From contig NZ_RJVR01000106.1 in NCBI RefSeq assembly GCF_003999195.1, positions 26,146-90,145 of the forward strand: a DNA stretch of 64,000 nt. The letters run 5' to 3'. A program made the position numbers and the translations under genes. Numbering within the stretch: position 1 is the first letter of the stretch; each line of letters starts with the position of its first letter. This document shows positions 52,483 to 61,113 of this stretch, piece after piece. The notes under the pieces were generated by a model. That model made no database searches, had not been told where the DNA came from, and saw only the letters and a program-made list of their open reading frames with translations. The stretch comes from Streptomyces soli. Its GTDB lineage: Bacteria; Actinomycetota; Actinomycetes; Streptomycetales; Streptomycetaceae.

Positions 52483-53333
52483 TTCCTCACGGGCATTTCG
52501 CGCGGTCGTTGCGCTTGCGGCGGCTGCACCACCACACCACGTCCGGGCTGATGATCACGCCCCTCGACCACTCGATCAGCGACGGTCCCGTGGTGCCGAG
52601 GAACAGCTCCATCGATCTGCTCGCGGGTCAGCTCGCGGCGGGCGGCGTCGACGCGATCGTGGTGCACAAGGGCAGCGTCCGGCACATCCGCCCGGAGCGG
52701 TTCGCCGACATGTCGCTGATCATCCATCTCAACGCGAGCACCGGACAGGCCCCGGACCCGGACGCCAAGTACGTCGTCACGGAGGTGGAGGAGGCGCTGC
52801 GCCTGGGCGCGGACGCGGTGAGCGTGCACGTCAACCTGGGCTGCGACGACGAGCGCCGGCAGATCGCCGACCTCGGCCGGATCTCCGACGCCTGCGACCG
52901 CTGGAACCTGCCGCTCATGGCCATGGTGTATCCACGCGGACCGCGCATCGCCGACCCGCACGACCCCGCGCTCGTGGCCCACGCGGTGACCATCGCGGCC
53001 GATCTGGGGGTCGACCTGATCAAGACGTCCTTCCCGGGCTCCCTGCCCGACCTGATGGCGCTCACCAAGGCCTGCCCGGTCCCGGTCCTCATCGCCGGCG
53101 GTCCGCCGCGGGCCACGGAGGACGGCGTCCTCGACTTCGTCGGCGAGGTCCTCGCGGGCGGTGCGCTGGGCGTCGCGATGGGGCGCAACATCTTTCAGTC
53201 CGGCGACCCGCAGCGGACGGCCGCGCAGGTGGCGCGGCTCGTCCACCGGCAGCCGACCGGCGAACCGGCAGCAGAATTCGACCACATGACGAGGGGACAC
53301 CAGCGTGACGGACAGCAAGCTGTGCTGGCTTGA
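52479..53333 (+). CDS. griI-like: GriI-like aldolase (2-amino-4,5-dihydroxy-6-oxo-7-phosphonooxyheptanoate synthase)
   Basis: 284 residues, ATG 52479 overlapping the ligase stop. DeoC/FbaB-type class I aldolase of the DHN/ADH synthase group: GLMITPLDHSISDGP start (Asp30-His31), VDAIVVHKGSVRHI, and the Schiff-base Lys182 in DLIKTSFPG, ending GRNIFQ. In grixazone biosynthesis GriI condenses aspartate semialdehyde with dihydroxyacetone phosphate, the first step to 3-amino-4-hydroxybenzoate. Presence of the GriH partner immediately downstream (29-base overlap) makes this assignment strong; an archaeal-type shikimate role is unlikely in this context. Confidence 0.87.
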   Translation: MIPHGHFARSLRLRRLHHHTTSGLMITPLDHSISDGPVVPRNSSIDLLAGQLAAGGVDAIVVHKGSVRHIRPERFADMSLIIHLNASTGQAPDPDAKYVVTEVEEALRLGADAVSVHVNLGCDDERRQIADLGRISDACDRWNLPLMAMVYPRGPRIADPHDPALVAHAVTIAADLGVDLIKTSFPGSLPDLMALTKACPVPVLIAGGPPRATEDGVLDFVGEVLAGGALGVAMGRNIFQSGDPQRTAAQVARLVHRQPTGEPAAEFDHMTRGHQRDGQQAVLA

Positions 53334-54414
53334 CATACGCAAGGTCGGAGATCTTGCACCGGCGGTGCTCGAAGAGGCGGTGCACCAGCGCATTGACGCC
53401 GTCGTCGCCGCTGAGATGACGATGCTGGCCGATCTTCCCCCGACGATCCGCAGAGTCCTTGTGCACGAAGGCGGCGAGCCCGCGGACGGCTTCGCGGGCG
53501 CCGACCTGGTCCTGGTGTCAGGCACCGCCGACGACCGCGCCAAGCTCGCCGAGGCGTACCCGGCAATCGAGTTCGGCCGCTACGTCGAGATCGTGGACGC
53601 GGACAGCCTGGAGACGGCCTGTCTGTCGGCCCGGACCGAGCGGTGGAGCCTCCTCGACTTCCGCGATCCCACGAAGATCCCGCTGGAGATCGTCATCGCG
53701 GCCGCGGCCGGATGCGACGGGACCGTCGTGACGATGGCCGCCGACGTGCAGGAGGCCCAGATCATCTTCGGCGTGCTCGAACTGGGCTCCGACGGGGTGC
53801 TCATGCCAGCGCGGTCCGTCGGCGACGCCACGGCGCTGAAGCAGGCCGCCGGAACCACCACGGGGGAGATCCCGCTCGTCGAACTGGAGGTCACGGCGAC
53901 CGCCCACATCGGCATGGGCGAGCGCGCCTGCGTCGACACCTGCAGCTATCTCGGCAAGGACGAGGGGATCCTGGTCGGTTCGCATTCGAAGGGCATGGTC
54001 CTGTGCGTCAGCGAGACCCATCCCCTTCCCTACATGCCGACGAGGCCGTTCCGGGTCAACGCGGGCGCGATCCACTCGTACACCGTCTCGCACCACGGCC
54101 GTACCCATTACCTCAGCGAACTCGTCGCAGGCAGCAAGGTGTTGGCTGTCGACACGAAGGGGCGCACCCGCGTGGTCAGCGTGGGACGCGTGAAGATCGA
54201 GACACGGCCTCTGATCTCCGTCGACGCGGTGGCGCCCAACGGGCAGACCGTGAACCTCATCCTCCAGGACGACTGGCACGTCAGAGTCCTCGGTCCGGGG
54301 GGTGCCGTGCTCAACAGCACGGAGCTCCGCCCCGGAGACAAGATCCTCGGCCATCTGCCGACCGCCGATCGCCATGTCGGCTATCCCATCGAGGAGTTCT
54401 GTCGCGAGCAGTGA
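53305..54414 (+). CDS. griH-like: GriH-like / 3-dehydroquinate synthase II-type enzyme
   Basis: 369 residues from GTG 53305 (GAGGGGACACCAGC upstream). DHQ synthase II (AroB') family: WSLLDFRDPTKIPLEIVIAAA, VTATAHIGMGERACVDTCSYL, EGILVGSHSKGMVLCVSE, PFRVNAGAIHSYTV and the C-terminal VGYPIEEFCRE. GriH converts the GriI product to 3-amino-4-hydroxybenzoate; homologues serve bagremycin, asukamycin/manumycin and platensimycin-type pathways. Last gene of the ligase-GriI-GriH operon, ended by the hairpin at 54422. Confidence 0.88.
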   Translation: MTDSKLCWLDIRKVGDLAPAVLEEAVHQRIDAVVAAEMTMLADLPPTIRRVLVHEGGEPADGFAGADLVLVSGTADDRAKLAEAYPAIEFGRYVEIVDADSLETACLSARTERWSLLDFRDPTKIPLEIVIAAAAGCDGTVVTMAADVQEAQIIFGVLELGSDGVLMPARSVGDATALKQAAGTTTGEIPLVELEVTATAHIGMGERACVDTCSYLGKDEGILVGSHSKGMVLCVSETHPLPYMPTRPFRVNAGAIHSYTVSHHGRTHYLSELVAGSKVLAVDTKGRTRVVSVGRVKIETRPLISVDAVAPNGQTVNLILQDDWHVRVLGPGGAVLNSTELRPGDKILGHLPTADRHVGYPIEEFCREQ

Positions 54415-54421
54415 CGCCCCG

Positions 54422-54457
54422 TGCTGGTTCCCGGCAGACCCGTCCCGGGAACCAGCA
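54422..54457. terminator. Terminator between GriH-like and regulator genes
   Basis: TGCTGGTTCCCGG (54422-54434) pairs with CCGGGAACCAGCA (54445-54457). It separates two convergent genes and can serve both. Confidence 0.8.
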
Positions 54458-54479
54458 GGTATGTCTGCTGGTCAGCGAG

Positions 54480-55085
54480 TCAGATCCAACATCGTTCGCT
54501 CGCTATGCGCACAGCGTCGTAGCGGTTGCGGGCGTCGAGCTTTTTGATCGCTGCCGAGGCCAGGTTGCGAATCGTCCCCGCCGACAGATAAAGCTCCCCG
54601 GTCATCTCCTTGACCGACGCTCCCGACGCCGTGAGCCGCAGCACGTCCGCCTCGCGGTCGGTCAATGGGCCGCACTGTCCGCCTGCTGCAGACAGCAGCC
54701 GCGGATCCATGATCACCTGTCCTGATGCGACGCCACGCACTGACTCGACCAGTCGCCGCAGTCCAGCGCTCTTGGGGACGATACTCAGCACTCCGGCTCT
54801 GAGAGCCCGATCCACGAAGGTCTGCGTCGGAGTGTCCACGGTCAGCGCCACCCCACAAGCGGGACGCACCTTGCGTATCTCACTGGCTGCAGTCACGCAG
54901 TCCCCGTCGACCCTGTCCGGGTCGATCAGCGCAACCTCCGCCTCCGTGCGCTCAACGGCATCGATCAGCTTGTGGTAACCGCTTACGACGGTCACCACAT
55001 CAAGACCCTCTTCTCGGTTGAGTGACTCAGCCAGCAGCTCGACCGTGAGTAGAGATTTGCCGACAATGACAACGTGACTCGCCAT
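54480..55085 (-). CDS. LuxR/NarL-type response-regulator-like activator
   Basis: 201 residues. A receiver-like N-terminal half (HVVIVGKSLLTVELLAESL, VALIDPDRVDGD, GVLSIVPKSAG with Lys) and a C-terminal LuxR helix-turn-helix (PLTDREADVLRLTASGASVKEMTGEL, SAGTIRNLASAAIKKL). The phosphorylation pocket is atypical: the expected DD pair near residues 8-9 is replaced by GK, so phosphorylation may not be needed. No histidine kinase adjoins it. Best candidate for the pathway-specific regulator acting at the TGACAA-TGTC sites (inference). Confidence 0.85.
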   Translation of the reverse strand: MASHVVIVGKSLLTVELLAESLNREEGLDVVTVVSGYHKLIDAVERTEAEVALIDPDRVDGDCVTAASEIRKVRPACGVALTVDTPTQTFVDRALRAGVLSIVPKSAGLRRLVESVRGVASGQVIMDPRLLSAAGGQCGPLTDREADVLRLTASGASVKEMTGELYLSAGTIRNLASAAIKKLDARNRYDAVRIASERCWI

Positions 55086-55569
55086 ATTGCTCCCCGTTTT
55101 ATCCCATGTGGCCTGTGTGGTCTCGCCAAAAGGCGCACAGGCAACTCGTGCGTCACTCTAGAAACACTTGTGCGACACGGCTGGATTTCTGAGGAAGATT
55201 TGAGCAAGACGCTCCGGCATCTCACCGTCCTCTTGCTTCGCAACAGCAGCGCGTGGCCGCCGTGGAGGGGCCGCCCGGGTGCCTCGCAAGTGGTCGGCTG
55301 GGCGAGTTCCTGTCCCGGTCTGGCGTTCCCGTGGGGGGAAATGCCGGTCGGGGCGGGGCCGCATCCTGGTGCGGCACATGGCGGCCCCGGTCGTCCGCCT
55401 CCCCCGTGGACGACCGGGGCTTCCCGCTCGCAACCTGCTGCCCGGCCGGCGGTGCGCCCGGCGGTCTGTACGCTGACCGCGTTACTCTCCGTGTGCCTGA
55501 TGGCCGGGGCGGGGGAAGTTGGGCCTGCGGCCGTCGGGCTGGCTGGTCCGAATCGAGGGTGGTACGCGG
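55086..55569. other. Intergenic, promoter region of regulator and kinase relic
   Basis: No credible gene. Divergent promoters for the LuxR-type regulator (minus) and the kinase gene (plus) are expected; no repeat or strong hairpin was seen. Confidence 0.35.
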
Positions 55570-56775
55570 GTGCTGGTGGCGGAGCGGTACCGGTTGGACA
55601 CGGTAATCGGCCGTGGCGGGATGGGCGAGGTCTGGCGTGCCTCGGACGAGGTGCTGGGCCGGCCGGTGGCCGTGAAACTGCTGCTGGGTGGTGAATCCGA
55701 CGAGCAGGCGACCGCGCGCTTCCGGCTGGAGGCCCAGACGGCCGCGCGCCTGAACCACCCGCACGTCGTGACCGTGTTCGACTTCGGTTCCTGGGACGGC
55801 CGCTTCTTCCTGGTGATGGAGCTGGTCGAGGGCGTCAGCCTGGCCCAGGACCTGGCAGCGGGCGCCGGGTTCAGCCCCCAGCGCGTCGCGGACATCGCCG
55901 CCCAGGCAGCCGCCGGCCTGGCCGCGGCCCACCGCCAGTCAGTGGTCCACCGCGACATCAAACCCGGCAACCTGATGCAGGATTCCCACGGGGCGGTGAA
56001 GATAGGCGACTTCGGCATCGCCCGGTTCGTCGACGATGCCTCGGCCGCGCTCACCAGCGCCGGCCAGATCGTGGGCACCAGCCTCTACCTCGCTCCCGAG
56101 CGCGCGCTCGGCAAGCCCGCCGGACCCGGCTCCGACGTCTACGCCCTCGGCTGCGTCCTCTACCAGCTGCTGGCAGGCGAACCCCCCTTCCAGGCGGCCA
56201 CCGCCCCAGCTGTACTGCACCTGCACGTCGACGCCCCGCCCCCGCCCGCTTCACTACGGTGCCCCCAACTGCCCGGCGCATTCGAGTAGTACCTGCTACG
56301 GATGCTGGCCAAGCGGCCCGAAGACCGTCCCACCGCACAAGAGGTGGCCGACTGGTTCGCCGGCACGGCCTGGCGCGGCGGCGCGCAGCAGACGCGCACC
56401 CTGCCGCCAATCACCGCCCAGCCGCCTGCCGCGAACCCCCGGCGCCGTGATCCACAGGGGCGGCAGCGCGCCGCCTCCCGGGCGCAGATGCCCGTCCGCA
56501 TACGGGCCCAGCTGCGGCAACACAAAATGCTCACCACCGTGACCGCCGGGGTCACAGCCTTCCTGGCCGCCGCACTGCTCACCGCGGCCTGGTCCTCCGG
56601 CGACAGCGGGCCACAGCACCCCGATGCGGGGCCCTCCCAGACAGCCGGGACCTCCTCCACCAGCCCCGGGTCCCCGACCCCGGCAGCTTCCCCGTCCGGG
56701 ATCCTGCCCACCGTCCCGACCCAGGCCCAGGGCAAGGGACACGGCGAGGACGGGAAGAAGCACCACAAGGACTGA
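55570..56775 (+). pseudogene. Ser/Thr protein kinase interrupted by a stop codon
   Basis: From GTG 55570 (VLVAERYRLDTVIGRGGMGEVWRAS; ATG 55519 is an alternative). PknB-type kinase domain with Gly loop, Lys36, HRDIKPGNLM, KIGDFGIARF and YLAPERALG. A TAG at 56287-56289 falls in the C-lobe between LPGAFE and YLLRMLAKRPEDRPTAQEVADWF; the same frame then continues through a Pro-rich linker, a membrane helix (MLTTVTAGVTAFLAAALLTAAW) and a Ser/Pro-rich tail to 56775. Readthrough or a CAG-to-TAG error cannot be excluded; without it the truncated product lacks the last kinase helices and membrane anchor. Confidence 0.8.
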
Positions 56776-57094
56776 CGACACAACAGCTGCACCGATCGAC
56801 CATGTGCTTCACGGCTACCGGTCATCCGCAGGCACCAAGTGCGACGTACCGGACCGGCTTGCTTGGATGCCAGGCGGCCGAAACGCGCGAGCCCACCACC
56901 GCCTGGGTGTGGAGCGCACGGTCCACGGCTTTCCCAGGCGCTTGGGCCGGGAGACGGCAGCGTGACGGCGTGTGACCAGATCGCGGTGCCAGTGCAGTGC
57001 CGTGTCCGGAGCGCCGCGTTGTGAGGTCCGCGAAATTCTGCATGATCCGCTCACGGACCTTACCGACATACATGACGTGCTCGACAGAATTCAG
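56776..57094. other. Intergenic, nothing recognised
   Basis: Short overlapping frames only; no family motif, no tRNA. Confidence 0.35.
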
Positions 57095-57460
57095 TCAGAG
57101 GCGGCGTACCCAGGCAGCGATCCCATGGCCGAGCAGAAGGTAAATAACGGCTGGCAGTCCGTAATTGAGGGCAACCCGCAGACCTTCGATCTTCATCGTG
57201 AAGATGTCCTGGGACCAGCCGGCGAGCCAGTCCGCCATACCGTGCACAAAGCCGACGAAGACATTCCCCTGGTTGGCCTTGAGCAGGTACAGCAGGATCC
57301 ACAGGCCCAGAAAGCCTGCAGCGATGTCCGCGATCGTGTGGATGACCAAGGCTGCTCGGTTTGCTCCGGCGCCGTCCCGGCTACGCCCATGGGCGTCCAG
57401 GTTACGGTCATACGGGTTGTAGGTGTCGTTTACGGGCATGGGTTCATGGGGATGGTTCAT
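57095..57460 (-). CDS. Small membrane protein
   Basis: 121 residues from ATG 57460 (MNHPHEPMPVNDTYNPYDRN); ATG 57439 is an alternative. Three hydrophobic segments: ALVIHTIADIAAGFLGLWILLYLL, FVGFVHGMADWLAGWSQDIF (amphipathic) and YGLPAVIYLLLGHGIAAWV. This resembles small YggT-like or uncharacterised actinobacterial membrane proteins. No neighbour suggests a role. Confidence 0.7.
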   Translation of the reverse strand: MNHPHEPMPVNDTYNPYDRNLDAHGRSRDGAGANRAALVIHTIADIAAGFLGLWILLYLLKANQGNVFVGFVHGMADWLAGWSQDIFTMKIEGLRVALNYGLPAVIYLLLGHGIAAWVRRL

Positions 57461-57654
57461 GCCCTTGCTGCTTGCCTCGCGCGAGTTGGCAAAACCACTT
57501 TCAAACCTGCGATTTGATATCAGTTTCCGGCTCCATCGCCTCCGTAGCGGCTTCGGACAGTGGTGCGCATGGGCGGATCACCATGTCGGGTGCGGAGGCG
57601 TGGTTGAAGGAGCCGGTTGGAATGACCTCGGTGCGAGGGTCCGTCCGCCGCAAC

Positions 57655-57903
57655 TGGCGATGGTGAGCAGACGCCGATCTCGTCGGCGCGTTCGAAGCCT
57701 CGTTTTGCGTAGTAGTACGGCGAGCCTTCGAGGAAGACCAGTGGCGCGCGATGGGCGTCGGCTGCTGCGAGCGCGTGTTCGACGAGCCGGGTGCCGATGC
57801 CCCGGTTCTGGAACTGCGAGAGCACGCCCAGCGGTGACAGGACCAGGATCTCCACGGTCCGGCGCGGGGCGTCCAGTCGGCTGGCGCTCAGCTCATTCGT
57901 CTC
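57655..57903 (-). pseudogene. GNAT acetyltransferase remnant
   Basis: SRLDAPRRTVEILVLSPLGVL then QNRGIGTRLVEHALAAADAHR and APLVFLEGSPYYYAKRGFERA are strands and the acetyl-CoA loop (Q/R-x-x-G-x-G/A) of a GNAT protein. The N-terminal strands are missing and the frame changes after GFERADEIGV, so both ends are lost. Confidence 0.7.
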
Positions 57904-57976
57904 GGTTAGGCACAGCAGTGCACGACTGCAATACAAGTGGCCAGCCGCCCAGATGGCAGCCCACGGCCAAGAGCAC

Positions 57977-58013
57977 CCGGGGACCCCGGAACGAGGAGTT
58001 CCGGGGTCCCCGG
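57977..58013. terminator. Perfect 16-bp terminator
   Basis: CCGGGGACCCCGGAAC (57977-57992) pairs with GTTCCGGGGTCCCCGG (57998-58013), loop GAGGA. It follows, on the minus strand, the small double-Gly peptide gene by about 80 bases. Confidence 0.8.
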
Positions 58014-58092
58014 CCAACCGCATCGGGATTTCTGGTGCTCCCGTAGGTTGAGTGATGCTCCTGGCTGTGACGCCTTGCAGCAAATGCCGCCG

Positions 58093-58302
58093 TCAGAGGG
58101 TGGCGCCACCGGTGACCTGCGGAAGGGACAGACTGAGCGGGAGGGCCCCAAGAACCTCACCGAGGCCGTCGACAGAGACACCACCGGAAACGACGCCGAG
58201 GGGGGAGGCGGCACCGCCGGAAATGGTGAGACCGCCGGAAACGTTGTCCAGGTCGGCGTCGGAAATCTCGCTGGTCTCGACCTGAGGTGTGAAACTACGC
58301 AT
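58093..58302 (-). CDS. Double-glycine-leader peptide, Cys-free core
   Basis: 69 residues from ATG 58302 (GAAGGGAAGCGCAATTC upstream). The leader ends ISDADLDNVSGG (residues 13-24), the L-x-x-V-x-GG processing motif of class II bacteriocin and lanthipeptide leaders, often annotated as type A2 lantipeptide in Streptomyces. The 45-residue core (LTISGGAASPLGVVSGG, VSVDGLGEVLGALPLSLSL, PQVTGGATL) has no Cys, so it cannot form lanthionines or thiazoles, and is Gly/Ser/Val/Leu rich. No LanM, C39 peptidase or transporter gene is next to it. Its terminator and clear ribosome site argue it is a real gene. Confidence 0.7.
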   Translation of the reverse strand: MRSFTPQVETSEISDADLDNVSGGLTISGGAASPLGVVSGGVSVDGLGEVLGALPLSLSLPQVTGGATL

Positions 58303-58632
58303 GAATTGCGCTTCCCTTCATGGCTTTGGACATTTGAATGGTGCCGGCCAGCTTCAGCTGTAAATCGAGCCGGCCGGTTCAACGGTCGCCTGATGCCCGA
58401 AAAACCGGGATAACTTCCGTCTGGCGCAAGATGCAACCACCTCAGCAGGCCGCCCGTCCATCCGACTTGTCGGATGATTCGCCCAATGCTCCACTATCGC
58501 AACGCGATTGCGCGCAATTGCCCACCGGACGTTGACGACTTCTTCACAAGCGTTTTAACGGAGAATGGACATAAGTGGGCCCTCCGATTGATGCCTATCG
58601 GACATACCTGCACTTAAGGTTGCCGGACGCCG
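58303..58632. other. Intergenic upstream of double-Gly peptide gene
   Basis: A relatively A/T-rich stretch (for example 58530-58620), likely the promoter of the peptide gene. No gene supported. Confidence 0.4.
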
Positions 58633-58827
58633 GTGAAGCCGGATCCCGTCAGCTTGCTGCCCGCCTTGTGTGTGCACAATGTGCAGGATTTGCCAGCAGC
58701 GGGCCGCACTCACCACGGATTGAGCTGCCGTTATGTCGCGCTGACCGGGGGGCCGGGGACAGGGGCGGGGACAATTGCCGAGCGGGACTTGCAGCCACAG
58801 TGGCAGTTGTGCACGGAGTGCGAGTAG
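58633..58827 (+). CDS. Possible small Cys-containing ORF
   Basis: 64 residues from GTG 58633 (VKPDPVSLLPALCVHNVQDL, PAAGRTHHGLSCRYVALTGG, ending WQLCTECE). Third positions are fairly G/C-rich and the frame closes cleanly, but there is no good ribosome site and no family I know. The antisense frame encodes a Cys/His-rich stretch (HNCHCGCK), so one of the two may be a relic. Confidence 0.25.
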   Translation: MKPDPVSLLPALCVHNVQDLPAAGRTHHGLSCRYVALTGGPGTGAGTIAERDLQPQWQLCTECE

Positions 58828-59007
58828 TTGTTGCCGGACTGTGAGGATGCTCCGACCCGCGTCGAGCAAGACCAGGGGGCCACTCGGACACATTGCGGGC
58901 AGGGGACAAGGCCTGCCCGAGTAGCCAGCAAGCGTACGGCCCCCTGATCATGCTCGACCCCAGCCCAGGCAGGCCACCGGCCAAACCCGCCCCACCGCCC
59001 TCGGCTG

Positions 59008-59814
59008 TCAGTGGCAGTCGAAGCGCCAGTCCCAGGGGAGGCTGGGGCACTGGCGGCAATGGAAGAAGTAGATGCCGCCGCAGTCGCCCAACTGTATGTC
59101 GCCGGTGATGGTCAGAAGGTGCTCCATGCGGTGTCCGCTCTCGCAGTTCGGCCAGTCGGCAGGCTGCGTCCAGGCGGGCCAGCCGCCGACCTTCGTCCCG
59201 ATGATGTTGGAGTCGGGTGGCCACATGGAGCCGCCCGTCGGCAACCGGAGACGAGGTTCCCAGGTCTCCCACATGTCCTTGGGTAGATCAAGCCACCTCG
59301 GAAAGTCCTCCGCGGTAATCGGGGACAACGTGGACGGTTCCGGCATGTTGTCCTCGTCGTACTCCTCCTCGCTCACCCCGGGGATCTCGGACAGCAGCCC
59401 CCCAGCAACGACCTCCGCCTCCTTGCGCCAGTACAGCTGCGGCATCACCGGCCCGGGATCCTGCTCATGTATCAGCGCGCACCACACCAGCTGCAGCAGA
59501 TCCTTCCCCTCCGGGAACTCCAACCCCGGCACATCCTGGGCGAACAGCTGGAGAATCGGCACCATCGGCACCGCGCCCGGGACAATCTCGGTGCGGTTGC
59601 GCCAGTCGGGCCCGTACGTCCAGTGGTCTTCCTGCGCGCAGTACGGCCACGGCTCGTCCGCGGGCCACAGCAGCTCGCCTCCCAGCGAACTCTCCCGCAC
59701 GCCAGGTTCGCCGGGCTCCGGGTTGAGGAGGATGGTTTCCCGGGCAAGGCCCGCGTACTCCGGTATCAGGGTGCGCAGATCCTTCGCAGGCAGCTCGGGT
59801 GTGTCTCCGGGCAT
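59008..59814 (-). CDS. DUF1963/YwqG-like protein
   Basis: 268 residues from ATG 59814. SSLGGELLWPADEPWPYC, VPILQLFAQDVPGLEFPEGKDLLQLVWC, KVGGWPAWTQPADWPNCESGHRMEHLLTI and the C-terminal GDCGGIYFFHCRQCP (CxxC-type pair) are the pattern of the YwqG/DUF1963 family, found widely as immunity-like or housekeeping proteins of unknown activity. Several Cys/His could form a zinc site. Stand-alone gene. Confidence 0.8.
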   Translation of the reverse strand: MPGDTPELPAKDLRTLIPEYAGLARETILLNPEPGEPGVRESSLGGELLWPADEPWPYCAQEDHWTYGPDWRNRTEIVPGAVPMVPILQLFAQDVPGLEFPEGKDLLQLVWCALIHEQDPGPVMPQLYWRKEAEVVAGGLLSEIPGVSEEEYDEDNMPEPSTLSPITAEDFPRWLDLPKDMWETWEPRLRLPTGGSMWPPDSNIIGTKVGGWPAWTQPADWPNCESGHRMEHLLTITGDIQLGDCGGIYFFHCRQCPSLPWDWRFDCH

Positions 59815-60225
59815 CGTGGCTCCTCAAGCGTACGAAGATCGACGGGACGCTGCGGGCACGTTAGTACGTGCCACCGACAACCCCATACAGCAACGGCTGC
59901 CTCATCACACCCCCTAGATCTTGCTGCACGGGACTCGCAACATAACCGCGGCGCTCTGGGCCGTCTGTGGGCCGTGAAAGGGTGCTCAACGTAGACCAAT
60001 GCTGACAAGCGTCGACGGTTCGATCTCAGGTCAGCACACGGGAGGATTGCAATGCCCGAGGCCAACGCGACCGCTGGTCACTTCTTCGGCTACTGATCTA
60101 GTCCCTACGCCCGGCCTCTTCGTAGCCAAGTAACGTATCCACACACGCCGTTGGGTACGCGGTCTGCCCCGTGGTCGCGACGGAACGGAGCGTGCAGCCA
60201 CGGGAGCTGTCGCGCCCGCTGGTCG
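59815..60225. other. Intergenic, nothing recognised
   Basis: No credible gene, hairpin or repeat. Minus-strand frames continuing from the next gene are shadows. Confidence 0.4.
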
Positions 60226-60993
60226 TCAGTAGCGGTGGCCGGGCCAGTGCGGATCCGTCCAGCGGTCCTCGCCGGTAAGTCCGAGCAGCCGTATCCGGTG
60301 CTGCAGATCCGCCGATGCGCCCGACTCGCGGAGCCGCACCGCAGCGTGGCCGAGGAGCCAGGCGACCAGTTCGGCGCGCATCTCCTCCTCGTCGTGCTCG
60401 TACCAGCCGACGCTCCACGGCAGGCTGTCTCCCAGGAGCTCGTACTCCCATTCCGCCGCCGCCTCGGCGAGACGTCGGTCGCTGAGGTACCCGGTCTGCT
60501 TCTCCCATTCGGCAAGCCAGGGGCCGAGCGTTCCGGACGCCTCGGCACACATCACGAAGACCTGGTGCGCCGGGACGACCGCATCCGGATCAGTGAGGCT
60601 ATGTGCCAACCATGCATGCAGGAACTCGCGTACCGGACCGGCGTGATCGTCAGGCCACTGCTGCCAGCGGGCGCGGGCGAAGGAGTGCCCGGCCTCTTCC
60701 AGTCCGAACAGGGGTTCCGCGCGACCGGCGACCAGGACCGTGGCGAACTGCGGCAGGGTGCGGCGCAGCACGGCTGCGTGATCGGTCCAGTCGATGGCCT
60801 GCCAGGTCCGGCGCAGGAGGTCCGGCTCCAGCTCCACGTCCGGCGTCTTGAGAAGGGAGAGCTCCTCCGGGCTGCCCCAGTGGCATTCGCAGTTGTGCTC
60901 GTCCGGATGTGCGGTCATGCCGTGGAAGGTGACGACGAGGTTGTCCAGGGCGGCGCTGAGGCGGCGGCGTGCGAGATGGTCGGCGCGATGCAT
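60226..60993 (-). CDS. Uncharacterised protein
   Basis: 255 residues from ATG 60993. Soluble, acidic, many Trp and His; an N-terminal DNLVVTFHGMTAHPDEHNCECHWG segment with a CxC and several His could bind metal. Clean codon use with no damage. Not recognised; similar proteins of about 250 residues (LLRRTWQAIDWTDHAAVLRRTLPQFA) are, as far as I recall, conserved in Streptomyces without known role. Confidence 0.7.
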   Translation of the reverse strand: MHRADHLARRRLSAALDNLVVTFHGMTAHPDEHNCECHWGSPEELSLLKTPDVELEPDLLRRTWQAIDWTDHAAVLRRTLPQFATVLVAGRAEPLFGLEEAGHSFARARWQQWPDDHAGPVREFLHAWLAHSLTDPDAVVPAHQVFVMCAEASGTLGPWLAEWEKQTGYLSDRRLAEAAAEWEYELLGDSLPWSVGWYEHDEEEMRAELVAWLLGHAAVRLRESGASADLQHRIRLLGLTGEDRWTDPHWPGHRY

Positions 60994-61113
60994 GATGTGC
61001 CCGGCCTTCGAGGACTCCGTACGGCTTCCGCCGGCCGAAGGTCACCACTTTACCGGGTGAGGCGGGGCAGGCGCTGGCCGCCCTGGAATGGGTGCGAACC
61101 CTGGTGAGCATGC

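Noticed and set aside
58731..58931. Minus-strand Cys-rich peptide (HNCHCGCK) as another RiPP precursor
   Set aside because: No leader motif, no good ribosome site, and the opposite strand frame is equally likely; too weak to call.
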